Shown: positions 11,450 through 23,456, numbered from the stretch's first letter. The stretch is 64,000 nt of DNA from Castanea sativa (GCF_040712315.1 NC_134016.1:28868003-28932002), one strand, 5' to 3'. Numbers and translations: made by a program. Notes: generated from the letters alone by a model not told the origin.

Positions 11450-12650
11450 ATCCAAGATCAAAGTAGATGAAGACCTTTGATCCCCATTTCAACAATTCCA
11501 GATCAAAGTAAATGAAGACCTTTGATCCCCATTTTAACAAATCCAGATCAAAGTAGATGAAGACCTTTGATCGTCATTCAATTCCAGATCGAAGTAGAGG
11601 AGGACTTTTGATCGACATTACAATTCTAGATCGTAGTAGAGGAGGATCTTTGATCAACATTTCAACAAATCCAGATCAAAGTAGATGAAGACCTTTAATC
11701 GTCATTCAATTCCAGATTGAAGCAGAGGAGGACCTTTGATCCCCATTTCAATAAATCCAGATCAAAGTAGAAGACCTTTGATCGACACTACAATTTCATA
11801 TTGAAGAATAAGACCTTTGTTTGACATTTCAACAATTCCAAATGAAAGTAGAAGAGGACCTTTGATCGTCATTCAATACTAGATCGAAGTAGAGAAGGAC
11901 CTTTGATCGACATTACAATTCCAGATTGAAGTAGAGGAGGACCTTTAATCGACATTTCAACAATTCCAAATCAAAGCAGAAAAGGACCTCTGATCATCAT
12001 TCAATTCCAGATTGAAAAAGACGAGGACCTTTGATTGCCATCCCATTCCAGATCAAAGTAGAAGAGGACCTTTGATCGTCATTCCATTCTATATCAAAGT
12101 AGAGGAGGACCTTTGATTGAAATTACAATTCCAAATTGAAGTAGAGAAGGAGCTTTGATTAACATTTCAATAATTTCATATCAAAGTAGAAAAGGATCTT
12201 TGATCATCATTCAATTCTAGATCGAAGTAGAGGAGGACCTTTGATCGACATTCCATCCCATTCCAGATCAAAGTAGAAGAGGACATTTGATCCTTATTTA
12301 ATTCCAGATTGAAATAGAGAAGGACCTTTGATCGACATTCCATCCCATTCCAGATCAAAGTAGAAGAGGACCTTTGATCGTCATCCCATTCTACATCAAA
12401 GTAGAAGAGGACCTTTGATCGTCATTCCACTCCAGATCAAAGTAGAGGAGGACCTTTGATCGACATTTCAACAATTCCAGATCAAAGTAGAAGAGGGCCT
12501 TTAATCATCATTCAATTCTAGGTCAAAGTAAAGGAGGACCTTTGGTTGACATTCCATCCCATTCCAGATCAAAGTAGAAGAGTACCTTTGATCGCCATCC
12601 CACTCCAGATCAAAGTAGGAGAAGACCTTTGATCATCATCCCAAACGACT
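11450..12650. repeat. Minisatellite of 41-50-bp units, each with a GATCAAAG/CTTTGATC dyad
   Basis: Roughly 27 units share the pattern gatcaaagtagaagaggacc followed by tttgatcgtcattccattcc, with unit length varying between about 41 and 50 bp. In most units GATCAAAG is followed about 12 purine-rich bases later by CTTTGATC, its exact reverse complement, so each unit can fold into a short hairpin. The array sits between the antisense genes and the LTR, which is where Tat/Ogre elements are known to carry variable tandem repeats. Confidence 0.9.
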
Positions 12651-12916
12651 CCGTTTTCAAGATCAGGATAGAAAAGTCATTTGGTCACCCCATTTGCCAA
12701 GAATCATGTCCAGAGTCATCAACTACCAGTTAAGTCCGGTATTTTCTTCTTCTTTTTTTGGTTAAAAGATAAGGCTAGTTCTGTGTTCCAAGGTTTTAGG
12801 TTTGAGGGCCAGGTAATCTTTGAAAATTCAACCTCAATTAAATCATGATCACTGAAATTAGTGTCTTTATTTTACATTGACATTCGCTTTTCAAGCTCTG
12901 TCAATGAGGGGCATTC

Positions 12917-14987
12917 TATAAACACTCAATTTTGCACCCATGATTTAATCAAGGAGAATGACTCGAATGACCATTCATGTACCCCAAAAATCATAATTGC
13001 ATCTCATGCATCAATTTGTTCTTGCATCACATATATCATTTTGTCTTTGCATTACATGCATCATGTCATTCATTACATATCATGAAAATGATTTTGAGAT
13101 TCTAATTGTCGCAACAGTGTTTCTGGTTTTCAAATTGGACTATGGGATCGAAAGATATCACATGATCAAGTTTGCACGGTCAACATGCATGATGTCTAGG
13201 TAAAGTCGACCACACATGATTAGTTTAAATTAATTCTAATTGGTTAAGCAATTAACATAAATTAAATAATTTTGTGATTGGTTGATAATTAGTGTTTAAA
13301 ATAGGATTGCATGCATAAGAATAAAAAGGATGATTGGATAACAATAAAATTGTGGATAATCTGAACCTTATCTAGATTTATTTTAGGGTATTTATCTACA
13401 AAATAATTGCTCTTAATTAGCCTGAATTGTCCAAAAAGAGAAGAAAAATCATAGACGGAGGATAAAAATGTGTCTAGGTACAAGGACCAGCTAAAAAACT
13501 CTAGAAGAGGAGTCCAAATGGCACCTGAACACGAAAGAGTGTTCAGAGTCCAAAGGGCAACTCGGAACTTTTGGAGTGTCAAACGACACTCTAAAAGGGC
13601 TGAATTTTCTCCGTGTGGGCTTTGGCCCAACGGCCTTCAATTGACGATAAGGCACACCCTTTTCAACCTTTTGCAAAAGGATGCGTCCGGATTCAAACCC
13701 TAATCGTCTGTACCTATTTTAGAGTCCTCTGACCTCTATAAATAGAGGCTGAACCTCATAATTCAGCACCTTTTTGCTACACTCTAAGAGGCATACGTTT
13801 TAGGCTCTCAAATCACCCATATTTTCTGATCCCTTCTCTAAGTGTTGCTGCTTAAATTAGGGTTTTTAGGTTTCAAAGAGAATTAAACAAATTTCTTTAA
13901 ACCCTAAAACATCATTTCAAGAACAAAGTGTGCTCATGCAAGAGGTTGTTCTCTAACCCTTTTGCTTTTATGCTTTTCTTAATCATGATGATGCATGTTT
14001 AATTGTTTTAGATCTTCATATTTTACCATGATCAATTTAGTTCATGAAAATAAGTTCTTGATTTCTTTATTGTTGATATAGTCTGTTTCTTAATTTTAAA
14101 GATATGCATGTAGTCAACCTTTTTTTTTTCCTTCTTAAAATAAATCGGATCTCCATCTTTCTTAGATGTAAATCTGAATTTTTCTTCAAAATAAAATGGA
14201 ATTTGCATCTTCCTTAGATGCAAATTTAAATTTTTTTCAAATCAAAACTAATTTGTATCTTTCTCAAGATACAAATCTGAATTTTTAATATATGCAGGTC
14301 TTTGAAATAAAGGGAAAAACCTTATTATGTTTGTGTTTATTGCATAAATTTAAATTATGAGTGAAACTCTTTTCTCAAAAAATCTTTTTCATTCTTATAC
14401 AACATAAAAAAAGATCTGATTTTTTTTTTTGGTTATAAAAAAATATCATTTTTTATCATCACAAAACAGATCTGAATTTTAATCTCCAAAAACCACTTTT
14501 TTTTATATACGACAAAATAAATATGATATTTTTCAAAAAAAAATCCATTTTTTCACCAAATAAAACAGATCTAATTCTTTTCCAAAGAAGAGATTTCATT
14601 CATAAATAAATTTGTGATTTTTTTATGTTTATCTTTCGCATATTCAACATATCATTCATGACATACATAAATTGATACATTGAACACAAGAGTCTAGAAG
14701 ACCAAAATCTGTCTGAGCGGAATAGGTGTCTAACACCTTCTCATTCCGTAACCTAGCCTTCGGATTTAGGTCTTTGGCTAAGTAGATCTAGCCTTGTCTT
14801 TATTTATTTTGAGTAGATTGTAACTAGGACAAAAGGTCATGTATATTTAGTAGTTTGTAACTAGGACCCAAAGCCATGTAATTTTCAATTTTTTAATTAT
14901 GTATTTTATTATTCAATCAATGAGAAGAACAATTCAATCATGTATTTGGTACTTATTTCTTCTTATTTTTTTGCATAAAAAAATAAG
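12917..14987 (+). repeat. Long terminal repeat of the Tat-like element (about 2.1 kb)
   Basis: The left boundary is placed after a short purine-rich tract (gaggggc near 12,906), where the sequence reads tataaacactcaattttgca. This resembles the common start TGTAAACACTC of this LTR type with one substitution. A TATA box (ctataaatag, 13,736-13,745) is followed by a transcript-leader-like region with cctaatttaggg-type words. The right boundary is set by a primer-binding-site-like motif at 14,988. The LTR has no large open frame; short frames inside it are chance. The other LTR is not in the window, so the identity of the pair cannot be measured. Confidence 0.65.
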
Positions 14988-15002
14988 TGGCGACTTCATA
15001 TC
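14988..15002 (+). promoter_or_regulatory. Primer-binding-site-like motif next to the LTR
   Basis: TGGCGACTTC directly follows the LTR. Tat/Ogre elements use a primer-binding site beginning TGGCGACTCC, complementary to the 3' end of a tRNA-Arg. Here there is one difference in the first ten bases. A leader-like stretch (to about 15,110) follows and then ordinary DNA, so the internal region of this copy is missing. Confidence 0.5.
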
Positions 15003-15114
15003 ATTTACCCAAAAAGAGTGGTGCCCTAAAAGGTACCCGAATCTCTTTTTTGAGGGACAACTCTTTTTTTCAAGCGAGGTCTCTTAAACACTCAATGAGT
15101 CCAACGGATTTTCG

Positions 15115-15660
15115 TTTTTGAGTGATAAGTTTTGAGTTATGAGTTATATAACTCAAAACACCTCAATGGAAACACTCTCTAGCTGCACCCCACCAATAAT
15201 GTTTCAGAGCATGAAGGTGTGTGGTTATGGGAGGCAAAAACAACGTATGGTTGAGAGGCAAAGACAATCTGATGGACTTTGGTGAAGAAGGCGACTAAGA
15301 GAGTGAAGTCGGTGTCAGATGAGAGGACCACTCCAAGCCTAGTAATGTGCTAGAAAATGACTGACTTGTCTCAAATTTAGTTTGTTTGATTTGTGTGTAT
15401 GTATTTTTTTTTTAACTAATGTTTAAATTTAAGTTTCTAGCTTCATCAAAAAAGAAAACAAATTTAAGTTTCTAGCACTTTTATAGTTTTGAAAGCTTTT
15501 TTTTTTTTTTAAATCATGTCATTTTGTAGCAATTAACAAGGCAAAGTGGATGGAGGTAGACGAAAGGGTTACATTGGAAACAAGTTGGAAATTAAAGGAT
15601 TTATTTAATTGACAATATTAAAATTATAGGGGTGAATACGAAATATATCAACATGTGGTA
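15115..15660. other. Intergenic, no gene seen
   Basis: The stretch begins with short inverted words (gagttatgagttatataact, about 15,131-15,150) that look like a MITE end or the flank of the retroelement. No splice-flanked coding block is recognisable in the remainder. Confidence 0.5.
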
Positions 15661-15668
15661 AGCCTTAG

Positions 15669-15671
<3 letters not shown>

Positions 15672-15703
<32 letters not shown>
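15672..15703. repeat. (AT)n microsatellite
   Basis: A pure AT dinucleotide run bordering the MITE-like element on the left. Confidence 0.9.
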
Positions 15704-15707
<4 letters not shown>

Positions 15708-16006
15708 GAATTTGATAAGAATAGGATGTAAAACCTATATTTTATACTATGTAATAAGAGAATGTCACATCATCATTTTATTTAAAATTCAATACATCCT
15801 ACCACACCTAATAACATTTCAATAAGCTCCTAATTGTTTTTAAGAAGCAATAAACTTCTAATTTGGTTGGATTTATATATAGGTATTCAAATTTATTAGG
15901 TGTGGTTGTACTTATTTTTAAATATGTAATAAGATGATGTGGTATATTAGAATTAGAATTAGAAGGGTAAAACATTTGTTTTATACCACATCCTTACCAA
16001 ATTTAA

Positions 16007-16010
<4 letters not shown>
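15704..16010. mobile_element. MITE-like inverted-repeat element inserted in a (TA)n microsatellite
   Basis: The left end reads gtctgaatttgataagaata. The reverse complement of the right end reads gagattaaatttggtaagga, giving imperfect terminal inverted repeats; further in, both arms contain ttttatac and the flanking words also match. The element is flanked on both sides by pure TA/AT microsatellite (15,672-15,703 and 16,011-16,038). It is about 307 bp with no coding capacity. Confidence 0.6.

Positions 16011-16060
<50 letters not shown>
16011..16060. repeat. (AT)n-(GT)n compound microsatellite
   Basis: About fourteen AT units pass directly into about eleven GT units, bordering the MITE-like element on the right. 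Confidence 0.9.
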
Positions 16061-16404
16061 TCTCTTGGTTTTTTTTCAATTGATCATAGAAACATTTTTA
16101 GCATAATTATATTTCCGTTGAACACCAATTTTTTATTGGACGATTTGGAAATGCCACATTAACTTTTTTGTTTTTTGGTTAAAAAAATGCAACATTAATT
16201 TCATTACTTATAAACACTACACAAATCGATATGAAATGACACAAAAAATGTGACATGGCATTTTTGTGGCATTTTGACCATTTTAGGTATAACAACAATA
16301 ATGCCTTCAACGAGACTTGGGCAAAGAAACAGACACACTTGGGCAAATTTTACACCCGGGCAAATTTTACACACGTGGATCCTACATGATAGTGAGACAA
16401 GCAC

Positions 16405-16702
16405 TTGCAGTAGTGGAGCTAAATAGCTATTTTAGCTCTACCAAAACACCAAAAAGAAGTATGCAGCAGTGGAGTTAAATTTATATTTTTTTAGCTCATT
16501 GCTACAGTGCACATCTATAGATAGATGTGCACTGTTCATGAGAGCTAAAAAAAATTAATTTTTTATTTTGTGTTCACATTACCTTTTTATTGTGGTGTTT
16601 TTATTGTAGTGAGATGTATTATTTTATTGTGGTAGATATATTTTATTGTGATGTTTATATTATTTTATTGTGTTGAAAGCTAAAATAGATCCACTGCTGC
16701 AA
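16405..16702. mobile_element. Small MITE with TTGCAGYAGTGGANCTA termini
   Basis: The left end ttgcagtagtggagcta and the reverse complement of the right end ttgcagcagtggatcta agree at 15 of 17 bases. The flanking trinucleotides are cac and cat, so a clean target duplication is not proven. Inside is a perfect 30-bp palindrome at 16,505-16,534 (arms CAGTGCACATCTAT). The element has no coding capacity. A Harbinger-type origin is possible. Confidence 0.6.
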
Positions 16703-17103
16703 CATGTGTGTATGTAAAATAGATAAAATAACTTTTGATGAAGTTAAATTGCTAAATTTTTAATTTCACTGCTGGGAATGCTCATATAGCCGTCTCGCCT
16801 AATACCTTCTTATTTATACAACCAATAATACATGCACCTCCTTCTAAAAAAAAACAAAAAATACATGCACCAATGGAACAAGAAAAGGACAATTATCTCT
16901 GTATCTTAAATGAAATAATGGCACCTGGATTGAATATTCCATCAAACAACCGAGCGCACCAACGAAAGCAACATTATATTATTATAACAATGGCTGTTCT
17001 TTACATCTCCCTCACATCCCAATCAGATTTCCATTATCAAACAGACACTCCCAATCAACGTTTCTTCCCCACTTGAAGGAAAAAAACCCACAAACACCAA
17101 ATC

Positions 17104-20100
17104 ATGTTCTCAACTGGGTTGTTTCTATTTTCGCCACTTTACACTCCCATCCTCTGTTCTCCTATACATGTTACCCAAAACCCACAAAAATTCCAGCCTA
17201 TTTCCAAGCTTTCACCGCCCAATTCCTGCAACACGATGGCTGCAACGACTTCTACAACCAGCTTTGGATTCAGGAACTTGACAGCGACTTTCACTGTGGA
17301 TGTGCAGAGAGCAGAGAATAGAGCTTTGAATGTCCCTTTGATTGCACCGTTTACTATTGCTTCGTCGAGGCTGGAAAGAGTGGAGAACGTGGCCATTAGG
17401 ATTGAGCTGAGTAATGGGTGTGTGGGTTGGGGTGAAACTCCAATCTTGCCGGGTGTGACTGCGGAGGATCAGAGCATAGCTATGGCAAAGGCGGCTGAAG
17501 CTTGTCAGTTGCTGAAGAAAAGTCCGGTGATGACTTTGTGCTCGCTGTTGGAGGAGATTGGTAGGAGTCTTCCTGGACATGAGTTTGCTTCTGTGAGTAT
17601 GATTTGAGCTTTGAAGTTTTTGATTTTCTTGTGGTTTAATTGGTAATCACTTTTTATTTGGTGCTGAAGTTTGTTTGTGTGTGTGTGTGTTTTTTTTAAA
17701 TGTTAATTAGAGATTAATTTTGATGGTTTTGGTTTAATGGGTGTTTAGAGTTGACTGTATTGGGTGCTTTGATTGTTTGAATTTGGACGTGTGACTTGAG
17801 AAAACTGCAAACTTTCAATTGGGTCTAATGATAAGGTAACTTTTTCTTGGTTGAGTTGACTTTTTTTGGTTGGAATCCAAAAGGGAAGAAAAGAAGAAAT
17901 TTTATAAATCTAGCTTTCATTTCTCTTAATCAATGCTCCTTTGTAACCAAGTGGAGTGTTTTTAGGTACCTAATTGATACCTTATCTACTCCAATCTCCT
18001 GTTATTGTTGGGGGATTAAATCAGTAAAAGTGATATAATGTTGGTCATGCTTCACTTTCATAAATTTGAAGTTACAGTTACAGAATCTAGCAGAAATAGT
18101 GCAGTAGCTAAAGCTAAAACTTAGCTGAAATAGAACAATAAGCCTCATGAATAGTTAGCTGAAATAGTACAGAAGGTCAAGTTTCACTCCAATCTCCTGT
18201 TATGTCATATTTCACTCCAATGTCCTGTTATTTTTGCTGAAAGTACGGTAGATAAAGCTAAAAGCTAGCTAAAATTATACGGTGCAACCCATGAATAATA
18301 CCAAAAAATGCAATCAGACCCATGAATAGTACCAAAAATAAAATAAATAGTAAAAAAAATCTGGCTTTTTCAGCTAATGCCAAATGCAACCTTAATTGCC
18401 CAAAATTAGGCTGAGGATGGTGGTAGTTATGGGCCACTGCACTTTTGTGAAGTACTCTTAAGTAACTTTATATGATTCTTGTGATCTGAACTCAACTATG
18501 TGTTACACACACTCTCTTTTGAAGCATGACAATCATAATTATGTTATATGATGTAGTGATAGAATTCATGGTCATCTTTACTTATGTTGAGGCTTTAGTT
18601 GAAGATTTATATCTACTAATGATTGTCATACTTCATGGATATATATATCTACTAATGATTTATATACATTTATGGATTTTACCAATATTTTATGCAGCTT
18701 CAACTGTATAAATTTATTAATTTTTTTAATTTCTCATTAAACTTTTCTTGCAATTGAAGGTTAGGGCAGGAGTCGAAATGGCATTGATTGATGCAGTTGC
18801 TAATAGCATCGGTGTGCCCTTGTGGAGACTCTTTGGTGGAGTTTCAAATACCATTACGACTGATATAACAGTTACGTTCTTATCTTAGTAATTCTGGTAG
18901 TGAAAAGCTTCTGTACTCTTTGGTTACTAATCATTGTAAAAAGGTCGTACCCAGTGCACAAGCCTTCTGCTTGTGCAGGTCTGGGAGAGGTGGTTGGTTA
19001 TTACTTGTTAGTTATTGCAATTAGTGTTATTCTTTCCATCTCTCTTTCTGTGTAATATATTCTTTTCTGGGAGAAGCCACCCAGTAAGGCTGGAGGAATT
19101 TTGGGGTCCATTTCTTCTGTTGTAATTAAGAAATTTAAGTAATGAGTATTTAGATCTAGAAAACCTTTCTCATGAAACTAAGTTTCAGCTGTTTTATACG
19201 TGCAGATTCCAATCGTTTCCCCAGCTGAAGCTGCAGAACTAGCTTCCAAGTATGGCAATCAAGGATTCAAGACTTTGAAGCTTAAGGTAGGAAAGAATCT
19301 GAAAGCTGATATAAAAGTTCTTCAGGCCATACGCAAGGCACACCCCGAGTGCCTGTTTATCTTGGATGCTAATGAAGGTTACAAACCAAAGGAAGCAATT
19401 GAAGTTCTTGAAAAATTACACGGTATATAATTTATATAAATTGTAAAAGACTAAGTTCTTATTCTGTATTCTAGAATGTGCATGGTCCACATACAACCTT
19501 CAAAAAACATTGCCCCCTTTATGTAATCTGAATATTTGGACTCCTTTGACCAATGAACTAATGCAAACTATTAATTTTCCTGTAGAAATGGGGGTCACTC
19601 CTGTCCTTTTTGAACAACCAGTTCATAGAGATGATTGGGAGGGTCTTGGTCATGTTACACATATTGCAAAAGACAAATATGGGGTATCTGTTGCTGCTGA
19701 CGAAAGCTGTCGGAGCTTAGATGACGTTAAGAAAATAGTCCAAGGAAATCTTGCAGATGTGATTAACATTAAACTAGCTAAAGTTGGAGTTATGGGAGCC
19801 CTTGAGATTATTGAGGTGGCAAGGACATCTGGTTTAAGTCTGATGATTGGTGGTATGGTTGAGACTAGATTGGCCATGGGCTTTGCTGGCCATCTTGCTG
19901 CCGGCTTTGGGTGTTTCAAGTAAATATCATGATCCTTTTTTGGAAAAAATCATACCGATCTAATTTTGTCTTACATATTTTATTTGTTTTACATATATAC
20001 TGGTGCTTTGAGTTCTAAGTAACAATTTACTGTATAGGTTCATTGACCTAGATACACCCCTTTTGCTATCAGAAGATCCAGTTTTTGAGGGTTACAAAGG

Positions 20101-20377
20101 TAATCTCAGCCTGACTCAAAACTTTATAATATCTTCTTTTTTTCTTTTATTTGTCCAAAGCAAAAGGTTAGCAACCTTTTGTGATTGTAAACTCTAGCAT
20201 TTTGTTTTTTTAAAACCCTCAATTATTCCTTGGCTAGTCTTGGGCGCGGTTTACAAGTTCACAAATGCTAGAGGCCATGGTGGTTTCCTTCACTGGGACA
20301 ACATTGCTTGGTATGACATTATTAAACAATCTAAGAGTTCTTCTCAATCTAACTGTGTGAATGTCTCTGCTTTCTAA
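17104..20377 (+). CDS. Dipeptide epimerase (L-Ala-D/L-amino acid epimerase type), enolase superfamily
   Basis: Six exons join in frame: 17,104-17,592, 18,760-18,870, 19,206-19,422, 19,586-19,919, 20,038-20,099 and 20,238-20,377. All introns are GT-AG and the product is about 450 residues. The enolase-superfamily barrel is clear: acid/base K225-x-K227 (TLKLKVG), metal ligands D254 (ILDAN), E282 (FEQPV) and D311 (AADES), and the opposite base K335 (INIKLAK). These enzymes epimerise dipeptides such as L-Ala-D/L-Glu; the plant substrate is not settled. The first 44 residues before a second Met (17,236) look like a plastid transit peptide. The last residues after HWDNIAW (to 20,377) may be replaced by an alternative splice, since a GT follows that Trp region. 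Confidence 0.9.
18080..18400. mobile_element. MITE fragment in intron 1 of the epimerase gene
   Basis: The words gctgaaatagtacag, ggtagataaagctaaaagct, catgaatagtaccaaaaa and aaataaatagtaaaa match the family that forms the 400-bp palindrome at 54,884-55,283. The fragment is degenerate and partly duplicated (tcactccaatctcctgttat occurs near 17,990 and 18,185). Confidence 0.5.
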
Positions 20378-21920
20378 ATATTCTGTTACATGGCCTGAAT
20401 GATATCATATTTAATTCTCATGAAGGTCCGATTTTAACTGTTTATTAGTTTCTTTCATTTAAGACTTATTTGCCAGTTTAGCATAAGCATAGGTTGAATG
20501 TTCTGATGAAATATAAAGTTTAATTAAAAGATGAGTCTTAATTTCCTGCTTTGAAGTTTTATATAAATGGTCTTGTTCTAGCCAGACACAAACCTTTAAA
20601 TCCATACTGGTTTGTTGAATAACAAGGGAAAGAACTTGCGAATCTACCAGAAAATAATTAAAATCTCAATCTTGTTTTAATAAGAATTGTTCCTTTTGCT
20701 TTACAGATTCCAGGCCTATTTAAAAGTTCCATAAGAGTTATTTTCGAAGTGAAAATATTCCTAAAGATTCTAATTAATACACTGACATAAAAGGAATTTA
20801 GTTTGATTTTAAAAGTCTTAAAAACACATACAAAAAAGAAAATAAATATGATCCAAAAATTCTGAAATAATAGAAAATTTTATTTGAAAAAAACCAACTT
20901 ATGACAAAAATTGACCCCTTCATATTCTATGATACATCAATTTGGTTTAGTAATATTTGGCAGCCGGTGAGGGTTGTTAAAGTTCATATGTGTGAGTTTG
21001 ATGTACACTGTTGGCTCCCTTCTTGATAACTTTAACTTTATGGTAACTAACAGTGTGGAATGCCTAAATTCTTACATTAATGTTATGTAGAAAAAATTGT
21101 TAAAACTAGCCATTTCTTAGAAACCAAGGTAGTTGAACTGTAAAGATTATTACATATTGTATGTGTCATGTGATCAATTGTGTTTGATATTTAGCATAAG
21201 ATAGAGTCAATCAATGCATATTGGTGATATGTCTCCCTTTATTTTCTAAAAAAATGTATAATGTGAGGGCTGGAGTCATGTATGATTTTTTAAACTGGAC
21301 CTTGAAAGACAATTAAGGCCTCTTTAAGATGGTAGCAACAACAACTTTTAATTAGGCTAAAGAACTTGAACAAGATTTTCAAGACTTACAAGCTGTTATG
21401 TGACTCTCTAAAATAAAAGGCAAACAACGCACCATAACAATTATAAGTCTCCACACAAAACCCCAAAAGGGAAGAAGGGCCTTCCATCCATTCAGTTGAA
21501 ATTTAAACGGAAGGATTGAGTGGGTGTGGATGCAGTGGGTCTCTCTTGAAAATTTGGCCTCATTTACAAGTACTTTATATATTAATGGTGTTATTTGATA
21601 AGTCATTGGTCAGTTTGCTGTGAGCAGTTTGTTAGATCCCAAAACAAAGCACCAAACCAAAAAGTAATTTTTATGAAACAATACCCCACCGCATTGTAAG
21701 ACTAATAAAAACCAACTGAAACTCACTAGTCTGGTGTGGCTCAGTCTGCTTATTGGTAGCATGAAAAGCCATGTAGTTTGCTGTGCAATTGGCTGAGTAC
21801 TGAAGTACTTCTTGAAGGCTGAATGACTCAAACTCTTGTTCATCCATTGCAAAGCGTGTGCACACACTATTTAGTCCTGAGATTTATTTTAAAAAATTAA
21901 CATGAATTTGGAAACTCTAG
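20378..21920. other. Intergenic, 3' of the epimerase gene, no gene seen
   Basis: The stretch is AT-rich and without recognisable coding blocks. It should include the 3' UTR of the epimerase gene. The short minus-strand frames between 21,379 and 21,867 show no conserved motif or splice context. Confidence 0.5.
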
Positions 21921-22040
21921 TTTTATTTATTTTTTATTGGTAAACAACACATGCACCTAATGGATCCTAAACCTATGACCTCACTCTCCACCCCATTATT
22001 ATGAGAGCAGGAAGTACTATTAAAGTTATAACTCATTGGT
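21921..22040 (-). mobile_element. tRNA-derived SINE-like copy 1
   Basis: Read on the minus strand, it has a head with ccaatgagttataac, then tggagagtgaggtcat, then a B-box-like GGTTTAGGATCC and a tail gcatgtgttgtttaccaata. The order and wording match the copy at 61,851-61,974. The A/T-rich end lies at the low-coordinate side. Confidence 0.55.
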
Positions 22041-23456
22041 AGGAAACTCAAATTTGTTATAGAAGTTATAGGTCAAAACCAGTATTACTCTGTAATGCAG
22101 TGAAATAATTCCTCAATAAACCCCTTTTTTTTGGATCTCTACCATTGATATATGGTTCAAACATCTCCTCGGGCAACTTCTTGTTGGCATACACATGCCT
22201 ATCCTTGAGATCACATTCTCATGCATTTCTTTCTCACCTCGACTCTGTTTATTGTATAAAGATCACAAATAGTTGGGAAACAATTCTAAGGTAGTATTAT
22301 AGTGACTATTGAAAGTTCAAATCAACACTGCACCTAGAATGACATTTTCCTTATGTCAATTTATACATATATATATATATATATATATAAGGTGGGAAAA
22401 AAAGAAGGAAAAAAGTAAAAGAGGAGCATTAGTGATGAAAGAATTGATTCCATGCTTCTCGTATGAATTGCTTTATATTCATTCTATCTTAAGAGAAACT
22501 ACTTTGAACACGCCCTTTTCTTCTCCATAAAATGTATAAACATTGATTTTTAATGTCATGCTACATTGTATTCAACTGAGAAAAATTCATTAAAGTTATA
22601 GTTACAGTTTCCACTTTGTCTACACTAACTATACCAAATTATCTGCAGAAATCTGAACTTAGGTTGGTTCCCTTTTCTGGAACTGCAAGCAGAGCTTATA
22701 AGATTCTCTTGGTTGTGAAATTCTTTCTATAGCTTGGCAGGCCTCCATTTTTAGAGGGGCTTCCTGACAAATGAGAAATGGGGAGAAGTGATCTCTGCTT
22801 GTATATTTGTGTCCTCAGGTGACAAATTTACGTCAGATACCCTGATAATAACCATATTATAAAATTTCTTCACCTTGTGGGAATAGTTGACTTTGTTTTC
22901 ATTACAATTTGAAATTAAATTGCTGGTAACATTTCCAATAAACAGGTCTTGTACTTGGTAACTGAGAAGCTGGACACATTATTTGAGTTATCAATGTTAA
23001 TGAATGAGAATGACTTTGAGTGTCTTCATACATTACAGCTTTCACAAGTAGTTTTCTTTTTCTGTTTTAAGGCTGGTATGCATCTCTGCCTTGTAGAACT
23101 AGAAAAAAACTCTCTTCTCTCTTACCAAAATGTTTGCAATCAATTTAGGTGAATGCTAATTCCATTGTTAGTTGGCACCATGATGGGGAGACAGGTCCTC
23201 AATTTCCCAATTGAAGCCAGCATTCCTTAATGACCCTTGAGAGAGGAGTTTTCCCCACTAAAATCAACTTTAAAAGCCCAACCAAGAGTCTCTGTTGACT
23301 TCATGAATGACCCTAATACCTTTACTGCATTTCTCCAGCCTGTTAGTATGAGAAGAAGTATAATTTTGCCAAATTAGCCTATTAGAGAATGGTGGATCTT
23401 GTAACCAGTTTCTAACAAGGGTAGGTAATGAAAACATATTTGAAAGAGCTCTAGCT
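22041..23456. other. Intergenic, no gene seen
   Basis: It contains an (AT)n microsatellite near 22,365-22,389. The plus-strand frame at 22,949-23,152 has no recognisable domain. I see nothing else to support. Confidence 0.5.

Larger units (their letters stand above)
1..15100 (+). mobile_element. Degenerate Ty3/gypsy LTR retrotransposon, Tat-like lineage, 5' part off-window
   Basis: The order read on the plus strand is a repeat-rich linker, reverse transcriptase, RNase H, a second archaeal-type RNase H, integrase, a long 3' non-coding region with antisense genes and a minisatellite, then a 2.1-kb LTR. The extra RNase H after the normal one, and large 3' regions with tandem repeats, are known traits of the Tat/Ogre/Retand group. 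The 5' LTR, gag and protease are not visible and presumably lie left of base 1. Many stops and frameshifts show it is dead. The outer limits are approximate, and no target-site duplication was found. Confidence 0.8.

Noticed and set aside
11450..12650. CRISPR-like appearance of regular repeats
   Set aside because: Units are contiguous and variable without unique spacers, in plant nuclear DNA, so this is a minisatellite.
13289..13703. Open frames on both strands within the 2.1-kb LTR
   Set aside because: They overlap the LTR promoter and leader and show no conserved domain.
17139..17580. Long minus-strand frames opposite the first epimerase exon
   Set aside because: These are shadows of a well-supported plus-strand exon with conserved sequence.
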